From Bacillota bacterium (GTDB lineage: Bacteria; Bacillota; Clostridia; Oscillospirales; Ruminococcaceae): a stretch of DNA of 43,476 nucleotides. The position numbers and the translations under genes are program-made. Of the stretch, positions 1-7,291 are shown piece by piece. The notes under the pieces were generated by a model, which was given only the letters and a program-made list of their open reading frames with translations, was not told where the DNA came from and searched no databases. The DNA lies in the NCBI GenBank assembly GCA_023396215.1, contig JAEWWW010000080.1, positions 1 through 43,476 of the forward strand, read 5' to 3'. Numbering within the stretch: position 1 is the stretch's first letter; each line of letters begins with the position of its first letter.

Positions 1-22
1 GCCCCCCCCCCGCCCCCCTGTA

Positions 23-192
23 ACCGTTCTTCATGCCCCCTGCGAGAAGGGGGACTTCTCATGAGGTCAAGGAACTGGGCACCGAGTCTGTATTTCAACC
101 CACACCTCCCGCGAGGGAGGTGACGCACATAGCCCTTCTCAAATTAAAAGACCATCAATATTTCAATCCACATCTCTTTGGTGAGGTGGCTT
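23..192 (-). CRISPR. Degenerate type I-C-like CRISPR relic (three repeats)
   Basis: Two good 33-base repeats lie at 92-124 and 160-192. Each begins ATTTCAAYCCACA and contains a C-rich/G-rich palindrome, which reversed resembles the GTGGATTGAAAT end of type I-C repeats. A third, poor copy fits at 23-55, matching mainly in its GCGAG...GGGAC half. The intervening segments are 36 and 35 bases, the usual I-C spacer size. The repeats differ from each other, no cas gene is present, and the array reaches the window edge. I read it as a decayed array end. A structured intergenic repeat with coincidental spacing is the alternative. Confidence 0.45.
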
Positions 193-241
193 TGCGGGCC
201 ATGTCAGCATCGGCCCCGGATGCTCTCTTGTGTCTGTAGCT

Positions 242-303
242 GTAGGGGCGGCTATTAGCCGCCCGCAGGCAAGGTCGCGCGGGCGGTTGCTATCCGCCCC
301 TAC
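242..303. repeat. Intergenic inverted-repeat element
   Basis: A 62-base element begins GTAGGGGCGG and ends with its exact reverse complement CCGCCCCTAC. The interior has further CCGCCC/GGGCGG pairings, so it can fold into a nested hairpin. A more degenerate relative lies at about 21508-21580 and shorter pieces lie near 371-390 and 21599-21622. No coding potential is evident. Confidence 0.5.
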
Positions 304-324
304 GGGGTCGTACGGCGGGCAAAT

Positions 325-360
325 TCCCCTCCTTGGAGGGGTGGCCGAAGGTCGGGGTGG
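325..360. repeat. REP-like palindrome (CCCCTCCTTGGAGGGG family)
   Basis: The palindrome CCCCTCCTTGGAGGGG is followed by GTGGC and a GGGGTGGTT tail. Close copies lie at 17366-17412 and, inverted, at 21686-21705. Each is intergenic. In the 21.7 kb copy the palindrome coincides with part of a degenerate CRISPR-like repeat. Confidence 0.5.
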
Positions 361-412
361 TTTTACAGGCGGATGACATCCGTCCCTATGGGGTTTCTTC
401 CCTGTTCTTAGC

Positions 413-616
413 TCACCGCTTGTTGGTCAGCCCCAAAATGTAGTCGGCGCTGGTCTTGTAGTACTGCGCCAGTTGAATAACCGCCCAGACCGGGATTTCC
501 CGCTCGCCGGTTTCATAGCGGCGATAGACTTCCCGGTTCAGCTTTAGTAAGTCGGCAATCTCTATCTGGGTTTTGTCCGCATCCTCCCGCAGGTCACGAA
601 GCCGTTGGAAATACAT
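413..616 (-). CDS. Small XRE-family helix-turn-helix regulator, copy 2
   Basis: This 67-residue protein is essentially one Cro/C1-type HTH domain: MYFQRLRDLRED, then DKTQIEIADLLKLN as the first HTH helices, RREVYRRYETGER-like recognition residues and a YYKTSADYILG end typical of small phage-type and clostridial repressors. I chose the ATG at 616 because AGGGGTG precedes it at good spacing; a GTG nine bases upstream is possible. It is a tandem paralogue of the next gene, with the same start context and near-identical ends. It probably binds DNA as a dimer. Its target may be the divergent region at 854-911. HTH assignment is firm; role is inferred. Confidence 0.8.
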   Translation of the reverse strand: MYFQRLRDLREDADKTQIEIADLLKLNREVYRRYETGEREIPVWAVIQLAQYYKTSADYILGLTNKR

Positions 617-637
617 CCGCACCACCCCTATACTTTT

Positions 638-841
638 TTACCGCTTGTTGGTTCGCCCCAGAATATAATCGGTGCTGGTCTTATAGTAATCTGCCAGTTG
701 GATGACCGCCCAGACCGGAATTTCCCGCTCGCCGGTTTCATATCTCCAATATACGGTGCGTTTCATATTGAGAATCTCAGCAATCTCATCTTGTGTTTTG
801 TCGGCATCTTCCCGCAGGTCGCGAAGTCTCTGGAAATACAT
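638..841 (-). CDS. Small XRE-family helix-turn-helix regulator, copy 1
   Basis: This 67-residue single-domain Cro/C1-type HTH protein starts MYFQRLRDLREDADKTQ. The ATG at 841 is preceded by AGAGGTGATACAG; the longer frame to 886 adds 15 residues without similarity to the paralogue, so I rejected that start. It differs from the downstream copy mostly in the recognition-helix region (ILNMKRTVYWRYE versus LLKLNREVYRRYE), as expected for duplicated repressors diverging in operator specificity. It is divergent to the small gene at 928, with a promoter and two inverted repeats in between, which suggests auto- or cross-regulation. Confidence 0.8.
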   Translation of the reverse strand: MYFQRLRDLREDADKTQDEIAEILNMKRTVYWRYETGEREIPVWAVIQLADYYKTSTDYILGRTNKR

Positions 842-853
842 CTGTATCACCTC

Positions 854-882
854 TTGACAAAGATACCATTTGGTTGCATAAT
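854..882 (+). promoter_or_regulatory. Sigma-A-type promoter for the 928 gene
   Basis: A perfect -35 box TTGACA (854-859) and a good -10 box CATAAT (877-882) are separated by 17 bases on the plus strand. Transcription would start about 889, some 40 bases before the small gene at 928. The -10 lies inside a palindrome, which would let a repressor block it. Confidence 0.7.
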
Positions 883-911
883 GCAATTTATCCTTTCACC
901 AATCGGTGAAA
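875..911. promoter_or_regulatory. Two operator-like inverted repeats
   Basis: TTGCAT-A-ATGCAA (875-887) is a 13-base palindrome overlapping the -10 box. TTTCACC-AATC-GGTGAAA (894-911) is a second inverted repeat just downstream of the predicted transcription start. They lie between the divergent XRE genes and the small ORF and are plausible binding sites for one or both regulators. Binding is inferred. Confidence 0.45.
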
Positions 912-927
912 ATCCAGAGGTGATACT

Positions 928-1092
928 ATGCCCAACTATAAGGCCTTATACCTAAATCTTTTCAACAGCGTCACCGACACCATCGAGCGCCTCAAGCAGG
1001 CGCAGCAGGAGGCCGAACGGCTGTACCTCGAGGAGGAGGAGCCGCCGGTGGTACGGCTGTTTGCGCCGGACGAGGACGATTTGGTTACATAA
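928..1092 (+). CDS. Small hypothetical protein, 54 residues
   Basis: The reading frame starts MPNYKALYLNLFNSVTD and ends FAPDEDDLVT. The centre is a charged helix (IERLKQAQQEAERLYLEEEE), possibly a short coiled coil, followed by a proline pair and an acidic tail. It has its own promoter at 854-882, a good ribosome-binding site (AGAGGTG, 8 bases before ATG) and a terminator immediately after the stop. Small proteins of this appearance are common in Clostridia, but I cannot assign a function. Its position opposite two XRE repressors suggests it is their regulated output. Confidence 0.65.
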   Translation: MPNYKALYLNLFNSVTDTIERLKQAQQEAERLYLEEEEPPVVRLFAPDEDDLVT

Positions 1093-1094
1093 AA

Positions 1095-1122
1095 AGCCCG
1101 CGTCACCAAGGTGACGCGGGCT
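1095..1122. terminator. Bidirectional intrinsic terminator
   Basis: AGCCCGCGTCACC and its exact complement form a 13-bp stem with a minimal loop. On the minus strand it is followed by TTTTTA, making it a strong terminator for the ClC gene. On the plus strand TTTG follows, and it also closes the small gene ending at 1092. Confidence 0.8.
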
Positions 1123-1183
1123 TTGCTGTATATCGGGTTTTATGGTCGTTGTCAGGCCTTTTCGGCTGCCATACCCATGGCTT

Positions 1184-2731
1184 CTATTTTTCGTGGCACA
1201 GCGCCCTGATGTTGAGGCTCATATCTCCATAAGAAGATTCCGAGGATAAAATCACAAGATAATCGCCCGACGCTATCCTGGTGTTCCCGCTGGGAACAAT
1301 ATCCTGATTGCCCCGATGGATTCCGGCAACCAACGCCCCCCGGGGCCAATCTATTTCTCTTATCATTTTATCGGCCACCGTGCTCCCCGGCTCAACCGGT
1401 ATCTCGATAATGCTGCCGGCTTTGGCGCTTTCTACCTGCTCTTGGTTATGGCCGGCTATCCTCTCCAACAGAACCTCATAGATGGGCACCACCTTCAGCA
1501 TATCGGATAGCAGGAGCGCAATAAAGGAGCAAGCGGCCAGCGGGAGCAGATGAATGAAGGAGCCGGACATCTCGGCCGTCAGCAGTATCGCGGTAATGGG
1601 CGCTTTCACCGAGCCGGACAGGGTGCCGGCCATTGCGCAGACGGTGAAATCGGGAATATATTCGGCAGGCATACCGAACTGTACCGCGATCAGGCCAAGG
1701 ACGCTGCCGGAAAGCGCACCGACCGAAAGTATCGGCATGAAAATTCCGCCCGGCATACCGCTGCCAAAGCTTGTGCAGGTAAATAATATCTTAAAGGCGG
1801 CAAATACGAGCAGCAGCAGGATGCCACTTCTGGCTTCCTCAGACATCCTGACTAAATTTTGTCCTCCGCCCACCACCTGCGGGAGGAGCAGCCCAAACGG
1901 GAGCGCAACCAGTATCGCCATCACCGGCCGCAAAAAACCGGGCAGCTTTTTATACAGCGACTGTGACGCCAAAAGCGTTTTATTCAACAGCGCGCCGACA
2001 GCCCCGGATAAAACCCCCAAGGGCAGCAGCCACAGGTAGAGGCTCATCGGCAGCGATGGCAGCGTGGTAAAATCCAAAACAGGCTTGAGCCCAAAAAAAT
2101 ATTTTGAAACCACATCGGCTATAACCGACGCGGTTGTTGCCGCAATGAGAACAAGCGGCGAAAAGCTCCTGTGAACCTCCTCCAGCGCAAAGATGATGCC
2201 TGAGAGGGGGGCGTTGAAGGCTGCGGCAAGCCCGGCCGCCGCACCGCCGGTTATGAGGTAATTTTCCTCCAGCTTGTTTTTGCTGATTTTTTTTGCCACC
2301 GCCTGGCCGCCTGAAGCGCCAATTTGGATGGTCGGGCCCTCGCGACCCAGCGACAGGCCAAAAAGGGCTGAAAAAATGCCGGCCAGAAAACGCACGGCAA
2401 TAATCGAACGCCATTTCATTTTCATGCCGTAGATTACCTGGCCCTCCACCTGCGGAATGCCGCTGCCCGAGGCCATCGGCTGAAGCTTTATCAGCCACGC
2501 GATAAACAGGCCGACGCCCACAGCCGCCGCTATCCATGGCAATATCAGTAAGGGGTGCAGCTTCAGGTAAGCAAATATCTTAACAGCGGTATCGCTGCCA
2601 TGCTCAACGCCCAAACGATATAAAACAGCCAACAGCCCCACAACAAACCCACATAATATTCCTTTGAAAGCCACACTCCATTTCAATTCATTCAAATCTG
2701 ACAGCACTTTATAAAGCCTTGATTTCGCCAC
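1184..2731 (-). CDS. clcA: ClC-family chloride channel/antiporter with TrkA-C domain
   Basis: This 515-residue membrane protein has the ClC signature motifs in order: GSGIP (Cl- binding), GREGP with the gating glutamate at about residue 131, an inner LEE motif at the position of the proton-pathway glutamate, and GGIFMP. About ten hydrophobic segments are visible. Retention of both glutamates favours an H+/Cl- exchanger over a passive channel. The last 70 residues (VEPGSTVADKMIRE..GDYLVIL) resemble a cytosolic TrkA-C ligand-binding domain, found on a subset of bacterial ClCs. The start is GTG at 2731 with GGAGGG seven bases upstream. It is a single gene ending at the 1095-1122 terminator. Family certain; transport mode inferred. 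Confidence 0.92.
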   Translation of the reverse strand: MAKSRLYKVLSDLNELKWSVAFKGILCGFVVGLLAVLYRLGVEHGSDTAVKIFAYLKLHPLLILPWIAAAVGVGLFIAWLIKLQPMASGSGIPQVEGQVIYGMKMKWRSIIAVRFLAGIFSALFGLSLGREGPTIQIGASGGQAVAKKISKNKLEENYLITGGAAAGLAAAFNAPLSGIIFALEEVHRSFSPLVLIAATTASVIADVVSKYFFGLKPVLDFTTLPSLPMSLYLWLLPLGVLSGAVGALLNKTLLASQSLYKKLPGFLRPVMAILVALPFGLLLPQVVGGGQNLVRMSEEARSGILLLLVFAAFKILFTCTSFGSGMPGGIFMPILSVGALSGSVLGLIAVQFGMPAEYIPDFTVCAMAGTLSGSVKAPITAILLTAEMSGSFIHLLPLAACSFIALLLSDMLKVVPIYEVLLERIAGHNQEQVESAKAGSIIEIPVEPGSTVADKMIREIDWPRGALVAGIHRGNQDIVPSGNTRIASGDYLVILSSESSYGDMSLNIRALCHEK

Positions 2732-2904
2732 TGACTATCCCTCCGGGGTGTTCATTTTACCTTTCTTAATATAGCACCACTATGACGAATATTCAAATTT
2801 CATTTGTACAAAATGCAGTAATAATAGCATTTTTATTTTGTTAATATAGCTAAGCCTCGCCTGCGCTTCCTATCAATCAGCCCGCGGGCTGCCCCTGCGG
2901 CGGC

Positions 2905-2961
2905 AAAAAATCAGCAAAAACAAGCTGGAGGAAAATTACCTCATAACCGGCGGTGCGGCGG
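2905..2961 (+). pseudogene. Inverted 57-bp fragment of the clcA coding sequence
   Basis: This intergenic stretch encodes KISKNKLEENYLITGGAA, identical to an internal part of the ClC protein. It matches the reverse complement of 2236-2292; only the A-run differs (six versus eight A). It lies on the opposite strand from clcA, about 170 bases upstream of that gene's start. It carries no start or stop of its own. It is either a short inverted duplication or an assembly or amplification chimera. Confidence 0.8.
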
Positions 2962-2995
2962 TCTGTCCCCTTACCGCAGCCCACAAACAAAACAA

Positions 2996-3014
2996 GGGCG
3001 GCAAAAAGCCGCCC
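2996..3014 (-). terminator. Intrinsic terminator of mgsA
   Basis: GGGCGGC-TTTTT-GCCGCCC on the minus strand forms a 7-bp GC stem followed by TTGTTTTGTTTG. It is placed 73 bases after the mgsA stop codon. Confidence 0.75.
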
Positions 3015-3086
3015 CATGGGTGTATATTATGTTTTTCGGTGCAGCAATGCTTCAGCCTGCCCTCGCCCCCAATTGGGCGTGGCCGG

Positions 3087-3491
3087 TCAGCGTTTGGGGT
3101 TGACGATGTCGCGCCAGTCGAGGTCGCCCCGCTCGAGGGCGTGTATCAGCGCTTCGGCGGTGGCGATGTTGGTAGCCACCGGGATGTTGCGCACGTCGCA
3201 CAGCCGCAGCAGGCCGGCTTCATCCGGCTCGCCGGGTTTGACGTTGATGGGGTCGCGGAAGAACATCAGCAGGTCTATCTCATTGCAGGCAATTCTGGAT
3301 GCAATCTGCTGGTCGCCCCCCTGTGAGCCTCCCATAAATTTAAAAATCTCAAGGCCGGTGGCCTCGGCCACCAGCTTGCCGGTGGTAGCGGTGGCGCAGA
3401 GGTTGTGGCGCGAAAGCACTCCGCAATAAGCGATGCAAAATTGGGTCATCAGCTCTTTCTTAGAGTCGTGTGCGATGAGAGCTATATTCAT
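3087..3491 (-). CDS. mgsA: Methylglyoxal synthase
   Basis: The enzyme converts dihydroxyacetone phosphate to methylglyoxal plus phosphate in the cytosol, a bypass that relieves sugar-phosphate build-up. The 134-residue protein shows the family pattern: MNIALIAHDSKK at the N-terminus, ATATTGKL, a phosphate-binding FMGGSQGGDQQ segment, and LLMFFRDP with the catalytic aspartate region, then CDVRNIPVATN. Length matches Gram-positive MgsA. I chose ATG 3491 (GAGGATCC upstream) over a 15-residue extension that lacks family similarity. It follows the MinD-like gene by about 130 bases, the usual clostridial neighbourhood. Confidence 0.95.
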   Translation of the reverse strand: MNIALIAHDSKKELMTQFCIAYCGVLSRHNLCATATTGKLVAEATGLEIFKFMGGSQGGDQQIASRIACNEIDLLMFFRDPINVKPGEPDEAGLLRLCDVRNIPVATNIATAEALIHALERGDLDWRDIVNPKR

Positions 3492-3619
3492 AAAGGATCC
3501 TCGCTTTCGGTTAATTAGAAAATAATCAATATTCAAAACACCCGCCCTCTACGGGGCAACAGGTACTTTTTTTCGGTGTAAAGAGCCGGGGTATGCCAAG
3601 CGTTCTACTCACAAACGCT

Positions 3620-4351
3620 CTAAAACTGCATCAGTTCCACATAACGGCCGCAAACCCGTGCGGCAATGTTGTCGAAAGCCACCTTGGCGGGGCAGCGGCC
3701 CAGCGGCGCCGCTGCGGCGGTCGCCGCCTTCACCCCCTGGTCCTCGGGCACCAGCCCAATGAGCTGCACCCCGGTGCCGTCAATCACATCGTCCAAATCG
3801 CCGATGGTGCCGGAGCGCATCAGCATGCGGGGCACCTGATTGATGACCAGCCTCTGGTTTTGCAGCCCGGCCTGCCACAGCGCCGCCGAAGCGCTGGCCG
3901 TACCCCGCACCGAAACGGCGTCGGGGGTGGTCACCAGCAGGGCAGCGTCGCAAAAGGGTGCGGGCAGGGTCAGGTCGGCCCCCAACCCGGCGGGGGTGTC
4001 GATAATCACATGGTCATAGTGTCTGCGGCAAAGGGCAAGAAAATCGCCCAGAGCGGCCTGACTCGCCACAAAACCCGGGTTGGCCGGGGCGGCAATCAGG
4101 TGCAGGTTGCCCTGATGGCTGTCGGCCACCACCGCTTGCTCAGGGGGGCAGCCGCCATCCAGCACATCGGCCAGATCGAAGACCACCCGCTTCTGGAGAG
4201 AAACTACAAAATCCAGCCCCCGAAGTCCGGCGCCGGTTTCGACCAAAAGCACTGATTTTTCCAGAAAAGCAAGGGCTCGGCCCAGAAAAACGGCGGTCGC
4301 CGATTTCCCTACCCCACCCTTGCCCGAGGCAATCATCAAAAGCTGTGACAT
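3620..4351 (-). CDS. minD: MinD-like ParA-family ATPase
   Basis: This 243-residue P-loop ATPase has the deviant Walker A GKGGVGKS with the signature lysine. It also has VLLVETGAGLRGLD where MinD normally has VLLVDTDxGLRNLD, and a Walker B-like VIIDTPAG. In cells MinD recruits MinC to the membrane to restrict FtsZ assembly. Position after mreBCD and PBP2 fits that role. Oddities: the switch I aspartate is glutamate, the protein is about 20 residues short of typical MinD, and no clear basic amphipathic membrane-targeting helix ends the chain. No minC or minE is adjacent. It may be a diverged MinD or an orphan ParA. Its ribosome-binding site lies in the terminal repeat of the element at 4365-4505. 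Confidence 0.75.
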   Translation of the reverse strand: MSQLLMIASGKGGVGKSATAVFLGRALAFLEKSVLLVETGAGLRGLDFVVSLQKRVVFDLADVLDGGCPPEQAVVADSHQGNLHLIAAPANPGFVASQAALGDFLALCRRHYDHVIIDTPAGLGADLTLPAPFCDAALLVTTPDAVSVRGTASASAALWQAGLQNQRLVINQVPRMLMRSGTIGDLDDVIDGTGVQLIGLVPEDQGVKAATAAAAPLGRCPAKVAFDNIAARVCGRYVELMQF

Positions 4352-4364
4352 CGCTAAACACTGA

Positions 4365-4505
4365 CCTCCCGCTAAAACCTTGAATTGTCGGCGGCTTTGG
4401 TGGGCCGCTGTTTTCTTGTTTATGCCGGGGGCTGGGCCGGCTGTAACCCCCCTGCCCCGTGCGGCAAAAGCCTTCGCAAACCTCTTTCAACATTTTAGCG
4501 GGAGG
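4365..4505. repeat. 141-bp MITE-like inverted-repeat element
   Basis: CCTCCCGCTAAAA followed by cc-TTGAA (4365-4384) is mirrored at 4486-4505 (TTCAA-ca-TTTTAGCGGGAGG). This gives terminal inverted repeats of 20 bases with 18 matching. No open frame of note is inside. On the minus strand the repeat nearest minD supplies the GGGAGG used as its ribosome-binding site. A leader hairpin rather than a transposed unit is possible. Confidence 0.45.
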
Positions 4506-4624
4506 CCTGTATAAGCTTCCAACCTTAATTTTAACATATCAATTGCTTTTTACAAGAGAATTTTTGTGGGTTTTGCTGTAAAAAACCCCGGGCAAATTTT
4601 GTATCATTTACACATTTCAACAAA

Positions 4625-6664
4625 CTATGGCAGGATTTGACCCATCGGCTGGGGGATATCGCTGCCCGAGCCGGAGAAAAAGTAGGCGTCAAAAAGCTCT
4701 TTGGCCACCGGCGCGCCGGTGTAGCCGTGCCAGCCCTTCTCGATAACCACCGCGATGGCAATCTGGGGGTCTTCGGCGGGGGCAAAGCAGATGTAGGTGG
4801 AGTTGGGGAATTCCGAGGTCTGGGGGGTACCGGTCTTGGAGGCGATGACATAGGGGTAGTTGCCGCTGTTGTAATCCCCCAGCCAGTAGTAGGAGGTGCC
4901 CCCCGGGCCGGAGGCCATCACCATGCCCTGCACCACCGTCTCAAAAGCCGAGGCGGGGGCGTCCACCACCTGCGCCACCCGGGGCTCGTTATCCTGCACC
5001 GTTTCGGTAAAGGAGTAGTTTTTAATGCTTTTGAGGATGTTGATGTCCATGCGCTTGCCCCTGTTGCCGATGGTGGCGGCGTAGTTGGCCAGCTGCAGGG
5101 GGGTGAACTCGTTGTAAAGCTGCCCGATGGCAGACTGCAGCACGTCGCCGGGGTACCACGGCTCGGAGGAGCCTATCTTCTCCTTGGTCTGGGGCGAAGA
5201 GAGCTGGCCGGTTTTTTCACCTATCTCGATACCGGTGGGCTGGCCCAGCCCCAGCTGCGCGCTGTACTTGTTGATATTTTCGATGCCCAGCCGCCTGCCC
5301 ACGTCGTAAAAATAGATGTTGCAGGAAACCCGCAGGGCGTTAAGCACATTGATAGGCCCATGCACATTCAGACAGGTGGGCGAGTAGCCGGGGGCGTAAA
5401 AGGTATACACACCGCCGCAATGCACGGTGGAGCTGGGGTTCACAATCCCCTCGGCCAGTCCCGCCAGCGCCACAGAAGGCTTGTAGGTCGAGCCTGCGGC
5501 ATACAGGCCGTTAAGGGCGCGGTTCCACAGGGGGTTGAGGGGGTCGGTGGAAAGCCGGGAGTAATCCGACCGGTAGTTGTTGATGTCGTAGGAGGGGTAG
5601 GTGGCAGCCGCCAGAATATCGCCGGTTTTCACCTCGATGACCACCGCCGCGCCGGCGTCGGCCTCGCGGCCCTCACCCTCCTTGGCGGTCTGCTGCAGCT
5701 TTTTAATCTGGTTTTCCAGCGCGGTTTGGGCCACCCGCTGCAAATCACGATCCAGGGTGAGCACCACCGTGTTGCCGGGCTGGGGGGCCTTGGTCTGCCG
5801 GATTTCCACCACGTTGCCGCGGGAATCCAGCGTAATCTGCCGCTCGCCGTCCACCCCGCGCAGCTGGTCCTCAAAGTATTTTTCGATGCCATCCTTGCCG
5901 ATGACGTCGTCCATCTGGTAGCCCTTATCCTTCAGGGTGAGATATTCCTCACGGTAAATGGGGCCTATCTGGCCGATGATATGGGGGGCGATGTCACCGC
6001 TGACATATTCGCGGATGGCGCTTTCCACCACGTCCACACCCTGCATCTCGAAGGTGCGCTCCTTGACCCTGGTGACGGTGGTGATATCTATATCCTTGGC
6101 AAAGGTGTAGCTGACGCTGATGGAGTAGCCCCGCTGCGACATCTCGTAGCGGACGCCCGCCAGCTTGCGCAGCAGCACCGGGTCGTAGCTCTGCAACTGG
6201 TAGGTTTCGGTCAGCCAGTGCATCACGTCGTCGCAGGTGGCATATTCCTGAAGGTTCAAAAAGCTTTTGAGCCGGGCAATCTCGCTGTCATAGCCCTCGA
6301 TAAAGGCGAAGGGCTGGGTTTTGGTGATGGGCAGGTTGTCAGTCCACTCCTCGCCCGAGTCCTCCATCAGGGCGATGAGGCGGGTGATAATCTCGTTTTC
6401 CTGCCCGCGGGGCATATAGGCCCCGTCAAACACCACGTCGAAGCCGGAGCGGTTGATGGCCAGCGGACGTCCGTAGCGGTCTACAATCTCGCCCCGGGCG
6501 GCGTGCTCCACTTGGGTGCGCACCGCCCCCTGCTGGGCGCGGCGCAGATATTCTTCGCCCTGCACAATCTGCATCTGCATCAGCTTATAAAGATAGCCGA
6601 AGAACACCCCGGACAAAATCAGGGCCAGCAGCCCTATTCTGACGATAGCGGTTCTTTCTCTCAC
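4625..6664 (-). CDS. mrdA: Penicillin-binding protein 2 (class B transpeptidase)
   Basis: This cell-elongation D,D-transpeptidase cross-links peptidoglycan with the Rod complex. It has 679 residues: one N-terminal membrane anchor (about 9-28), a PBP dimerisation domain (about 55-300) and a transpeptidase domain with all three motifs, S392-T-Y-K (nucleophile serine), S447-C-N and K610-T-G. The C-terminus ends soon after the KTG domain, without PASTA repeats. It is the fourth gene of mreB-mreC-mreD-mrdA on the minus strand, consistent with lateral-wall synthesis in a rod-shaped cell. Start ATG at 6664 directly precedes the basic/hydrophobic anchor. Confidence 0.95.
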   Translation of the reverse strand: MRERTAIVRIGLLALILSGVFFGYLYKLMQMQIVQGEEYLRRAQQGAVRTQVEHAARGEIVDRYGRPLAINRSGFDVVFDGAYMPRGQENEIITRLIALMEDSGEEWTDNLPITKTQPFAFIEGYDSEIARLKSFLNLQEYATCDDVMHWLTETYQLQSYDPVLLRKLAGVRYEMSQRGYSISVSYTFAKDIDITTVTRVKERTFEMQGVDVVESAIREYVSGDIAPHIIGQIGPIYREEYLTLKDKGYQMDDVIGKDGIEKYFEDQLRGVDGERQITLDSRGNVVEIRQTKAPQPGNTVVLTLDRDLQRVAQTALENQIKKLQQTAKEGEGREADAGAAVVIEVKTGDILAAATYPSYDINNYRSDYSRLSTDPLNPLWNRALNGLYAAGSTYKPSVALAGLAEGIVNPSSTVHCGGVYTFYAPGYSPTCLNVHGPINVLNALRVSCNIYFYDVGRRLGIENINKYSAQLGLGQPTGIEIGEKTGQLSSPQTKEKIGSSEPWYPGDVLQSAIGQLYNEFTPLQLANYAATIGNRGKRMDINILKSIKNYSFTETVQDNEPRVAQVVDAPASAFETVVQGMVMASGPGGTSYYWLGDYNSGNYPYVIASKTGTPQTSEFPNSTYICFAPAEDPQIAIAVVIEKGWHGYTGAPVAKELFDAYFFSGSGSDIPQPMGQILP

Positions 6665-6715
6665 GGTGTTCTTCCCCCCTTGCGTTTCATTCTCTGTTGG
6701 CCTGCGGCCCTGTTT

Positions 6716-7234
6716 TTAACGGATTTGCAGCCTGCGGGCATACCAGCGCGAAAGCGCCGAAAATACCTTGAAAAAGAGCGGCACAAACAGCGAGGAGTAG
6801 ATCATCACCGGCACCAGCTTGCGCAGGTAAATCATCTCCGCGCCTTCGTAGCCCCAGATGCCGTACATGAAGAAGAACTCCACCCCGCCCTTGAGCAGCA
6901 TGGCGCCCAGCGTGAGCAGCATGGCGTTGATGCTGCTGTTGTGCATCAGGTGCTCCACCACAAGGCCGATGCAAACCCCGAAGACGAGAAAAAGCAGGGC
7001 GTTAAGCCCAAAGTAGGTAAAGGCGCTCAGGTCGCAGAACACCCCGCCCACAAGGCCGTAGATGCCCCCCAGATATTCGCCCTCCTGCATGGCGATGCAG
7101 ACCACCGCCGGCAGCACCAGCAGCGGTTTGTTGCCAAGCACCACCAGAAAGCCGGGGGTGACCTGCAGGATATATAGCCCCATCAGGCACAGGGCGTAAA
7201 CCATGTGTTTTTCAAACACGACCCTTTTTTTCAT
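6716..7234 (-). CDS. mreD: Rod-shape-determining protein MreD
   Basis: This 172-residue integral membrane protein has five to six hydrophobic segments (for example ALCLMGLYILQ, GVFCDLSAFTYFGLNALLF and LVPVMIYSSLFVPLFF). It belongs to the Rod elongation complex, linking MreC to the wall synthases. Assignment rests on topology, size and position between mreC and PBP2, since MreD sequences are poorly conserved. The ATG at 7234 has AGAGGATG upstream. The gap to mreC is 57 bases. Confidence 0.88.
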   Translation of the reverse strand: MKKRVVFEKHMVYALCLMGLYILQVTPGFLVVLGNKPLLVLPAVVCIAMQEGEYLGGIYGLVGGVFCDLSAFTYFGLNALLFLVFGVCIGLVVEHLMHNSSINAMLLTLGAMLLKGGVEFFFMYGIWGYEGAEMIYLRKLVPVMIYSSLFVPLFFKVFSALSRWYARRLQIR

Positions 7235-7291
7235 CTATGTTCATCCTCTGGGGGGGCGCTGCCCGCGCCCGCCTATGTGTGTTGCGCCGCC

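Noticed and set aside
33..239. 68-codon plus-strand frame at the window start
   Set aside because: It reads straight through the CRISPR-like repeats and spacers and is a chance frame.
4637..7177. 846-codon open frame on the plus strand across PBP2 and mreD
   Set aside because: It is antisense to two confirmed genes and its translation is histidine/glycine-rich low-complexity sequence, the usual by-product of high GC at third codon positions.
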